From assembly GCA_963971285.1 (NCBI GenBank), contig OZ020251.1, forward strand, positions 8,866,001 through 8,930,000: DNA of 64,000 nucleotides, written 5' to 3'. Source of the DNA: Astropecten irregularis. Its lineage: Eukaryota > Echinodermata > Asteroidea > Paxillosida > Astropectinidae. The translations under genes were made by a program, and so were the position numbers. How positions within the stretch are numbered: the stretch's first letter is position 1; each line of letters begins with the position of its first letter. The notes below the pieces were generated by a model. That model made no database searches. It was given only the letters and a program-made list of their open reading frames with translations, and was not told the DNA's origin. Shown piece by piece: positions 43,746 to 53,345 of the stretch.

Positions 43746-44033
43746 TTAAGGTACACCTTTTTGCAAGCTGTCCATAGAATGTTAATACTTGACTAAATGA
43801 TGTAAGTAGCAAAGAGTACATACATGTACACTGCTAAAAAGCTCACTACTTCGACAACTTGCGAAATGATCGAGCACTTTTATTTAAGTAGACATATCCT
43901 CTTAGGAATGACCGATGTTTTTATAATAAGCAGGAGAGAGTGTTTGTTAAATATAATACTGAACTGTTAAGTGTCATTTGTTTCTTTTGAAAAATATCAC
44001 CAATCCCGGTAAAGTTCTTTTTGACTCACCCTG

Positions 44034-45758
44034 TATATTTTACATTGCTCTAAGGTTGCACATACATACATGTATATACAAATGGACCAATGAAAACTGA
44101 CCTCAGACAGAATGAACCAATCACAGCTTTTGGAATGAATACATTTTGAGGAATGGACCACTAGAAAAAGCCACGACTCGCAGCCCAATAAATGTAGAAA
44201 AGAATTAAAGGACCAATCACCACGAAGTGCTGACACACCCATGACACAAGTCCACCAGTCGCGGACCAAAGATGAAAGTGCATTCGGGCTTGCATTCAAA
44301 GGATAATGCACAAGAGTTTGATTTTCAATCTCCGACTGAATCCAAATTGATCGCTTTGGATACAGGATGTGGCTGTTGCTAATGGCAACAGCATGTCTGT
44401 CTGCACTGATGCATAAGCCATTGTTTAGAAACCCAATAGCCACAGCAGTAGCCTTAGCCATAATAATGAATAATGATAATCTGTTGCATCGTGCCCTCCA
44501 AAGACACATAATCCTGTTTCAGAGGCACATTACACAATAAAACAAAATAAGCTATACTTAAAGGCAATATCATACTTGGGTTTTGTCAAAGAAATACAGA
44601 TTCAAGGGTAACAATATCAAGGAAGATACAGTAACAGTCATCTGTTAAAACTTCAGTGAAACTGAACGGGCACAGTATTTTTAAAACTGTTTTCTCTTGT
44701 CAGCTTGTATAAAAGGTTTCCTTCCATATACAGGCCAATACTGTACACAAAAGTGGGGCATCATAAATCAGTCAATGCTAGAAAACACAGCAGAAACTTT
44801 ACATGGAATTTAGCAAGTGTTGGCCTACCTTCAGCCAACAATATACAAAAGCAGAATTTTGTCGTAAAAATGTTTTCATTTGTCTGATTGCTTTGTTTTG
44901 AAGTTCTTTATCACAACTTTGGTCATATCGGTGTATTTGATTAAATAAAAGTACTTAAAATGTGCAAATGATCATGATTATGATTAATAAAATCTTCCGA
45001 GTGGAACAGAAAAGCAATTCCTTTTTTTTTGTGAGGTTGTTATTCTTTTTCTTGCAGTAATTCTATTGCTAGAGTCAAAAAGCCCGAGGGCTTGGTCACT
45101 CCGCTCCCTCGCAGTGCCTATCTTCAAAATTTCACTCCATGTAAACCCCCCCCAGCAAAAAGCTAGATCCGCCCCTGGAACATTACTGACAGGTGATAAA
45201 TGACAAGTCTTATTTTGGTTTCAAAGTAGCATTTGGTTTTCATTTGAATGGCTTTGCAAAATGGGGATCCAACAAAAATGAAAAAAAAAAACATAAAAAA
45301 ATGAAGAGGCAAACTTGACCCCCAAAATGGTTTGGGACAAAAATGACACCACCTGTTGAGTGAAAAGAACATAATTATTTAGCACAGTAAAACACATTGA
45401 GGAGGAAAAGGTCTCTCGGAAACTTGTAAAAAAAACAAAACAACTTTTAGTGCACACTCAAGTCGTTAGTAATGTGAGTAAAGCCGCGCTGCATGTAATG
45501 AGGCAACTGGTTGGGTCAGATTTGGTAATTTTTTTATTTTTTTTTATTATGAGTAAGCCAGTCTGTTATAATCCATACAACACTGCAATGAGTTTTTATT
45601 TTGTCGGCGATATCCTTTGGAACTTAACGTTTTGTTTTAGGATTTAGAATCATAATTTCACATTTTGTTTACTAAACCGGTCAATGAAATATATAAGTGA
45701 TTCACACTAGGGTCGATTTCACGAAGCCCGAATATGCTTGCAATTTGTTTGCAGTCAG
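44034..45758. other. Repeat-rich stretch, no gene seen
   Basis: Holds a partial family-A MITE starting after TTAA at about 44562, an inverted partial copy of the family-C MITE (45185-45460) and AATAAA motifs at 44537 and near 44943. Bases 45680-45733 resemble the satellite insert block (AAGTGATTCAC, then GGTCGATTTCACGAAGCCCG). Confidence 0.55.
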
Positions 45759-46006
45759 TGGCCAATTTCATAGAGCTGCTTATTAAGCACAAAATGTGCT
45801 TAAGCATGAAAAGTCTTCCTTGATCAAACAGGATTGCCAACCAAATTTCCATGTGATGTTTACTGCTTTTGACTTGTGTTTGGCCATTGTTTGCTAAGCA
45901 TAACATACACAGGGAGTTCTGGCTGGCATACTGATTTTTTTTACGAAGGTTTTTGGTGCTTAAGCAAATTTTGGTGCTTATAAGCAGCTCCATGAAATTG
46001 CCTCTA
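45759..46006. mobile_element. MITE with CCAATTTCAT ends
   Basis: Left arm CCAATTTCATAGAGCTGCTT, right arm AAGCAGCTCCATGAAATTGC. The arms contain GCTTAAGCA-type palindromes. A second, more diverged copy follows directly at about 46009-46245. Confidence 0.75.
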
Positions 46007-46608
46007 GGGGCAAATTTCAGGGCGCTGTTTAGCACAAACATTTTCTAAGCATGATATCTATGTCTTAATTAAAACAGGATTAACAACATATTGTCGATGT
46101 GTTGTGTATCACTTGTGATTGTTTTTTGGCTGTTGTTCACTGACCATGAATATCAAATTTTTTTTAAGATGGTTTGTTTTATTGTGCAAGACATTTTCGT
46201 GCTAGGAATATTTTTGTGCTTACCAGCTCGATGACGTTGGCCCCAAATTAAATTTTGTAATTTATGGAATCGAATAACTATTATGGTTTTTAAAGTTGGT
46301 CCCCTCTTACACTAACATTTTACCGGGGGTTTATCTTATTTCCTTTTGTTTCCAGCGTTCTTAGTAACGTGGTTTTTAGCTATAATTGTAATTGTACATT
46401 GTTCTTATAATTTGCACCTTAGGAAAAATTCACTTTTAAATGATTTTAGTTGTCATGAAATAAATATTGAATTTAATTGAATTTAATCATTTCAGATAAA
46501 ATGTGGTGATTTTTCTTTTCTTTTACTCCATTTCTATTACCAATTTTGTATCGTTTTTAAGTCAGTTACTTCACAGTGACACGTCACTATAGCACCGTGA
46601 AGTGACAG

Positions 46609-46937
46609 CAGGCGCGGTTCTAGAGCCAACATTCTGGGGGGGCTAGAAGAGCCATTATTTTTTTTTTTTTTGGGGGGGGGGGCTAGAAGACCCAATATTT
46701 TGGGTTCTTCTAACACTCGCTTCTGCTATGTCTTGTTAGGGGTCGAAAAACATGCACATTATAGCCCACACAACGCGTTTTTATGTAATTGGCGCTTAAT
46801 AACTGAACAAATCCAGTATTTTCAAGATTTTTTTTTTTCACTTGCATTTTTTTTGGGGGGGGGGGGGGGGGGGCTAGACAAAATTTTTGGGGGGCTACAG
46901 CCCCCCCCCCCCTAGCCCCCCCGTAGAACCGCGCCTG
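46609..46937. mobile_element. hAT-type MITE, 329 bp
   Basis: Inverted ends CAGGCGCGGTTCTAG and CTAGAACCGCGCCTG-like (CGTAGAACCGCGCCTG), with AGTGACAG duplicated at 46601-46608 and 46938-46945. The CAGGCGCGG start and 8-bp duplication are typical of hAT. The arms contain long G runs facing C runs. Confidence 0.9.
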
Positions 46938-48805
46938 AGTGACAGTAGCCATCGCAATGACATATTCGCGTGAGAAGCAACAGGAAGGATGACTGCACCT
47001 CGCCAAGGACAACCCAACGTACGTGACGCTGCGCGGTCAATGGTGCAAAGGTCGCTCTGTAATGCATTTCTGTCAATTAGTTAGAACACCCAATTTTGCC
47101 AAAAATTAGGCCATTTTGACAAACATCTTAATGAAACCCACTTACCATGGAAAGTCTTGCTTAATAAATAGCTTATCTGCAAACTCAATTTGCGTATGAT
47201 GCTTAATGCTTTCGCATTTCAGTGCTTGGTATAACTGTCTCATTACCTTGGGGTAGCCAACTAGATTTTAATCATGAGGAAGGTTTTTTCCCCTGTCTAT
47301 TACGCATTTAACCAAACTTCGGTAACTCAGACGCTGATTCTTTGAATTTTGCCTTAGCGTCAAACGCCGTCCCAATTTCATATAAAACAAAGCACCGTTT
47401 AAAATGTCATTGATATTCATAATCAGTGAACAACTACAGCCAAAGTACAACCCTAAGTGATACACAACACATGGAAAATTGGTTGTTAACCCTGTTTTTA
47501 AGAAACATTTGAGGCTCCTCCACAGAACTGAGGATCCCAAGCAATCTTATTATAAGGACCTCACATCCCTAATGTCAATCTTCTACTGATGATGACTGTA
47601 GAGCAGGCTAGTCGAAAAGTTTAGACGTCCGAACGAAATAGAAGTGTGAAAGTACGAACGATTGTGGTGTTTACGCTAACGGATCCACAAACCCTGTTTT
47701 TATTAAGACAGAAATGTCATGCTTAGCCAAACTTTGTGCTAAGCAGCGCCGTGTATTGAATATAGTTGTATTAAAATAGGACGGAGCTATTCAACGTCAG
47801 AATCAACGTCTTATGTGAAAGTACAATATTTGACAGGGAATAATTTCTCAAGATGGTTTCAAATAAATCAATTTTACTCACCCGTTAGTTCTTTAACACA
47901 AATTTCATCACCGGCTCTCTAAATAAACAAAATTAAAAAGGGGGAATTAAGTAAATAAAATTACTGCATGTACGGGAATTTAGTTTTTGAATGCACGAAA
48001 TCGAATTACCATGGGTGTTAATAACGGTTGAAAATCACTTCATATTTGTTTTCCCAACTAACCATAATAAGGATTTACATGTTTGAGACGTGAATGATTA
48101 TTCACGAAGTTAAATCCTTGCCAGATCGCCGTTTTAGGCCTCTGGCGAATTTAAATGCACGACAGGACGATCTGAATTTGAAAGACCGGATTCATGGCAA
48201 GAATGCTTTAATAGCGAAATTGAAATTTCGAAATTTAATTTCGAATGCCCATGTTAGAACATTCATTTTAAAACGAACACAATTATCGTTGATTGTATGT
48301 AACTTAGGATTACAGTCATGAAGAGGGTGTGCCTAAAATGAAAAGGGGGCGTTTCGTATGAATGTCATGACATGGTCTCCAAAAATTAATATTCTTTTTA
48401 AATTGTATAGGGCATAAATGGAAACATTCAAATCACAGATGTGAAAAAAAAAAACACTTTACAAATACAATGGACTTAGGCCTATAAGGATGCCCATTTT
48501 TTACTTTCCTCCATAATTACTGAACAACACTGGTCTGCAGCTGAACATGGGACTTCCACTTCCGGTGGGGGGGGGGGGGGGGTGGGTAAGATAAAACACA
48601 TTTTTTATGTTTTATAAGAAAAATACTTAAGTCGATTTGTCGCTATTTTCTCGCGACTCAGATGTCCGATTTAGCTCGAATTTTCACAGGCTCATTATTT
48701 CATAAATTCTGGCTCAGCCAAAGTATGAGTGCTGTTATCTGTGACCTTTACTAATGCGGTTTTATACCTTTAAGGTAAAACAAATATAATGCGTAGCTGA
48801 CCTAC
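46938..48805. other. No gene seen
   Basis: Contains phrases of the CCAATTTCAT MITE family (about 47050-47240), a G run at about 48565-48583 and a family-B MITE half (about 48640-48775, minus orientation). Confidence 0.5.
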
Positions 48806-48958
48806 CTTTGTCTCACTGAAAGTATAAGTCCAACCCGTCGCCTGACGCAAATTATTCGAGAAGTCCAAGTGACTGGCGTTGTTCAGCTGACACTGGCCCT
48901 GTCGGTAGTTAGCTGTGACACAGACTGGATGGGCTTCGCAAGCAGACCAGCACGCCTT
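48806..48958 (-). CDS. PAN/Apple-like domain exon (partial gene)
   Basis: On the minus strand an acceptor (CTAAAACCAG) precedes 51 open codons, phase 0 at both ends, and GTAGGT donates at 48805. The peptide has the PAN/Apple cysteine pattern: CWSACEAHPVC, then ANYRQGQCQLNNASH. PAN modules bind proteins or glycans in secreted and surface proteins. A stop lies in frame just before the acceptor, which supports the splice site. I did not find the neighbouring exons; they may lie in unrecognised sequence or this may be a relic. Confidence 0.55.
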
Positions 48959-49614
48959 CTGGTTTTAGGTGCTGATGGCTGTGAAGTTATACCCGTCCAA
49001 GGTGAAATCTATGATGACACACCAAGTGCAGGATGTCATTGACTTTTGCGTTTTATACCCGCTGGAGTCTGCCAAGGCGATGTATAATGAGTTTCCATAG
49101 AGTGTAATGGCTAAAGCAATATGCAACCAATGCGCCATTTATCTGCAGTTAACGGGTTTTACTTTCAGCTGAGATGACTAGAAGAAAATGTAGGCCTGTA
49201 CAGTGTATAGCGGTGAGATTTGAAATGGTTGCAATTTTGTGCGATTGCAAAGGACTGTTAATTAGGCCGTGTCCAATTCTCTGGCTGCGACCGCAAAATA
49301 ATAACACACACGTCTATGGAAATGGCTGCAGTCACTAGCTAGTGGCTGCCATTAGGTACATGCGTAATTTGCAGCCGCACCTTGAGAATTGGGACACGGC
49401 CACTTACAAACGGTTGCAAAATTCACGGCGGCCGCGTTTCCACTTGCTGTTATATCTATTGTCATGGTAACCACGATGACAGTTCCGCTACAATCCATCA
49501 GTTGGAAAAATCGATGGGCGTTGTTTGGCAAAATGCTTTCACAGTTATTTATATACATGTGCGTCAATCACGGGTCACAGATATTTGATTATTTTTAGTA
49601 AGAAATTACGTTAA

Positions 49615-49933
49615 AGGTGTAATACATGCTCGGTAAAGGGCACAGAGCAGCACACACACTTTGTCTGGTCCGGCATGTACATGACATATACCTGTGGAAA
49701 TTGGAGCTCAATCGGATATCTGAGTCACGAGAAAATATAAAAAATGGTTTTGATCTTGCCCCATAATAAAACTGTTTTTGGTCTCTGTTTGACTAATATT
49801 TCTGGATAAATACACCATTTCTGGCGGATACAGTATGTTTCTACCAGCACCATCTTCATAGAAATTATGCCGAATGTTAGACGTAAATCTGTCAACATTT
49901 CTGTTTGGGTATGTTGTCAATCTTGTGCTGTAC
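49615..49933 (+). mobile_element. Family-B MITE, complete
   Basis: AGGTGTAATACATGCTCGG at the left, GTGCTGTACC at the right, TTAA on both sides. 319 bp. Confidence 0.85.
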
Positions 49934-50399
49934 CTTAAACAGCCGTTGTCATAGCAACGGTTTATTTTGCTTTTCAGCGAGAATTCGACCACTCACCGTC
50001 CGTTATCGCGATGCCTGTCACTTTTGGCGGCACAACACGGGGACTGATAACCAGTCTAATTTATCGCGCATTTTGCACGGGAATCCGATTCTGGTGCCTT
50101 ATTCACAAAGCACCCGCAACGATTTACGGGCACGCAACTTCCCCGCAACCGTTCCTCAAGCGCTTGCGGGTTATTCACGAAACGCCCTTAAATCTGCGTG
50201 TGCCTGCAAACCACCCGGACATTTGCGGGACCCCCAGACGTTCCCGCAATGATCCCGCAACTTCCATGGAATGTCTCCAGGGTCCAAAAGAAAGGCCAAT
50301 ATACCTTGGTAGGCACCGTATGTGACTCCTTGTCAAGGAAAGAAGACAGCGAATTAGACCTGTAAGTCTGATCAATACTGTATCTTAATGGCAAAAGTG

Positions 50400-50545
50400 A
50401 ACAAAGTAAATTTGACTTGAGCGGGATTCGAACCAGCGACCTCAAGACCACCGTACCGTCGTTCTTACCGACTGACTTATCTAGCCCTATGCTGGTGATG
50501 TCCCTAATAATCAATTATTTTTGTTTGTCTGGCAATCAAGCCATA
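50400..50545 (-). mobile_element. tRNA-derived SINE
   Basis: On the minus strand: leader ATTAGGGACATCACCAGCA, A-box-like AGTCAGTCGGTAAGAA, B box GGTTCGAATCC, tail AGTCAAATTTACTTTGTTCA. Best-preserved copy of the family in the window. Confidence 0.75.
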
Positions 50546-50782
50546 AAACCATGCACATATCGCTAAATCCCAAGGGTAAACAGATGGATCATTAAAGATA
50601 TGTGCACATAAGCAATGCTGCGACCTGAGACACATTAAATGGGGGATCACTCAAATAGGATGCATCAAATATCCACAAAGGACACTGACTGGATGATTAT
50701 CTTAACAGGATGATTAAATGACAATCACATCTGTCAATGTCACTGTCAACATCACTGTCAATGTCACGGTTACTGTCAGTGT

Positions 50783-50930
50783 CACTTTCCTTTATCTAGA
50801 GTCGGCGAGGAGTAGAGATCCCTGATCATGATGGCTGTCTTCGGCAAGCCGCAGGGCCTGTGAAGATTCGGCTTGGACATGGAGTCTTGATTGATGGACA
50901 CAATGGACAGCGGCTGCCAATCCTGATGGG
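50783..50930 (-). CDS. Possible exon, unknown protein
   Basis: On the minus strand an acceptor-like CTTTGTAATCCCACAG precedes an open frame MTSHQDWQPLSIVSINQDSM continuing to a stop shortly after 50783. Composition is protein-like and differs from the AT-rich flanks, but I recognise no family and cannot join it to other exons. Confidence 0.25.
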
Positions 50931-53345
50931 ACGTCATCTGTGGGATTACAAAGGAAACCAACAAAGAATATGAAGAAAAATCTAACAAAATTAATAAAAA
51001 TACACAAGCAAAACAAACACGTTTTATCTGTATGTAGAAACTCGATTTTTCTGGAATTCTTGGAGTCAGAAGGCCAACCTTATAAATTGAAAATCTTCCC
51101 ATTCTTATTTTTCTACCCAACCAGCACCTTTTTGCAGTTATTGGCAAAAACTAAATCTAGGCACTTAGTAACAGTCCTAGCAAAAGCAACATGTGTCTAT
51201 GGTAGCTGTTGCATAGACCTTTGTGTTATTCCAAGCCACTGTGGTGACAACCAAGGAATTTGAACGTGGCCATACTTACTAATTTCTCAAATGGCACTTT
51301 TTGTTGCTTATTAGCGGTGATATTGGGGATAAACCGAGTTCAGTATAGTTATGACGACAAACATTGCTGAAAGAAGAGAGAAAGACAAACTGGTAAATTA
51401 TAGCATGTATCACAATCAAAGATGTCTCTGCACGTATTATTTATTATCATCCGTGGTTACTGAGCTAGTATGAGACGGTGATAGAAGAAACATTTATACC
51501 GTAACATTTCTGCCTCGAATGCTGTATTTATCGAGAAAAGAGTAAAACCAGTGACCGAAATTATTTTTGAGCTTTAAAAGATAAAAAAATACAGAACCGA
51601 CTTAAACGTGTGACCGTTTTTCACCGTTTTCTCAAAATGTGGGCACCGTATTTTTCACAGATGACCGTTACTGTATTTTCCTTGATATTTTTGCTCATGA
51701 GTTTGTATTTCTTTGGGGGACAAAAACCAAAGTATAATATTACCTTTATATGCTTTTTCTCGTTGCCTTTGTAAAAATTAGTTATGTATGTAAAACAAAA
51801 GGGGGTAAAGCTCAAAGTGACCATCCGAGTTTCCGAAAGTCCGAGATAATTATCTCGGAAAGACGTCTGTCTGAGATATCGCATCTCGGAAAAACGTCTT
51901 TCCGTGAGTGGAAATTGTCTCTCTTTACGCACTCGTTTGTTTGAATGCGTCAATATCCATCTACTTCAAGCCTTGATAATAATCTACGTGCTGATGAAAT
52001 GACTTAACATTTGAAACTCCGCTTTGCAGAACTGTCAAACGCCGATCTGTAGTTGCATCTAGGAGAGATCAATATGTTTAGTCTGGTGATGTTGTTGTCC
52101 TTTCAACAGTTGTCTACATAACACGTGTACGTCTGGGGGACAATCTTAAAAGAATCAGACATGAACCTCTTTCTTTACTTTGGGATAAATCCCACCTTAT
52201 TATCCGTTGGTCAAGTTGATTAAATGACATTTAAATCCAGCGCGTATCTTAGAATCTTTTGGATTGGCTATCCGAACCACCGTCTGCAACAGTCTTGTCC
52301 GTGGACAGAAGCAGTTAGAATACGCTGCGCAGAGGATTTGCGGTCGAAACATCCATGCTGTACAATAAAAGGAATTTGCATTTTTCAAAAAAATGTGCAG
52401 ATACATGTAATAACAATGAGCATTATCAGTCATTGTCTGTAATTTGTGTTAATATTCTGTCGGCCGGCAACACGTCACTTGAGTAAGCACGATGAAAACA
52501 CACTCCATTGCACTGTGCTACGCGAGACGCAGTTCCCTGGTCGTATATTATGCGCTATTCAAGGTGGTCAGTCAGGTGGAATTTCATGACGTGCTTAAAA
52601 TTGTTGCAATAGCGTTCCGCACTAATGACGTCACACCATGCATGCAGGCGCACACATACCCCCACTCACCTCACGTTTGCACACCCGGTTGGAATGCTTG
52701 TCTGAGGTTCGATGGTATTTTTAGCGCAAGGGCGCAGTGCTATTGACTAACTCGATATGCGGCACGTAGTATACAAAATGTAGTTTAAGGTTGCATAGGT
52801 GTAGGATATGGTGTATATGTCTCGCCCTTTTATATTACTTGGGTAACAAGATATGGGATGCTGACCAGCAATACTTCCACCGCAGGCTAAGAACATTTGA
52901 CTACTTTGGCTGTGGCCGCCGTATTGGACCATTCTGAAATGAAATAACTGTGTCTGGTTTGCTGTGTGTAGGGGAAGTAACTATACGGAAGCTCGATACA
53001 TCTGCGAGTCCTTGGCAGCGATGAATCCTGGTTGAGGTGGTGACATTGGACTCCCCATTGCGGAGACCCGAGTCAAATCGAGCGGCGGTATTCCCCCATT
53101 AAGGTAAGGGTTACTTTTAAGTCAATAAAAACAACGTAGACCTACCTAAATATACGTTCACATGGTGTCATCTACATTATGAGCAATGTTAAATTTGTAG
53201 AAACAGGGCAGGGCTTTGCTTTTTGAGGGAAATTATGGAATAAAAACGGTAACGAAGATGCACGGATAGTTTGCCGAAGACGAGAATAACAGCCTACTAA
53301 TACCATAGTTTCTTCTCAAAATATGACGTTGACATGTGTTTGTAA
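50931..53345. other. No certain gene
   Basis: Includes a family-A MITE half (about 51500-51745, minus) and a perfect palindrome TCCGAGATAATTATCTCGGA at 51840-51859 among other CTCGGAAA/TTTCCG phrases. A weak exon-like stretch (acceptor TGTGTGTAG near 52969, donor GTAAGG near 53104) is broken by a stop in the only protein-like frame. Confidence 0.45.

Larger units (their letters stand above)
42644..44033. mobile_element. TA-flanked inverted-repeat element with two nested insertions
   Basis: Ends CAGGGTGAGTCAAAAG and its complement, with TA on both sides as in Tc1/mariner insertions. The long arms continue inward for well over 100 bp. After removal of the two nested elements (42716-43280 and 43389-43745) about 460 bp remain, so it is a MITE without transposase. 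Confidence 0.85.
48959..50782. other. Stretch with a family-B MITE and a SINE, no gene seen
   Basis: A complete TTAA-flanked family-B MITE at 49615-49933 (TTAA at 49611 and 49934) and a minus-strand SINE at about 50400-50545. The region 49980-50300 is moderately GC-rich with repeated GCGGG/CCCGC phrases and no splice-bounded frame. Confidence 0.5.

Noticed and set aside
46670-47012. Gly- and Pro-rich open frames
   Set aside because: They read the G and C runs of the hAT MITE.
50418-50490. tRNA gene on the minus strand
   Set aside because: The boxes are spaced nearly right, but the acceptor and anticodon stems do not pair and the flanks are SINE sequence.
52969-53104. Exon with a C-type-lectin or Link-like phrase (YTEARYICESLAAM)
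   Set aside because: The frame stops after about 18 codons and the flanking splice signals are weak; too little to call an exon.
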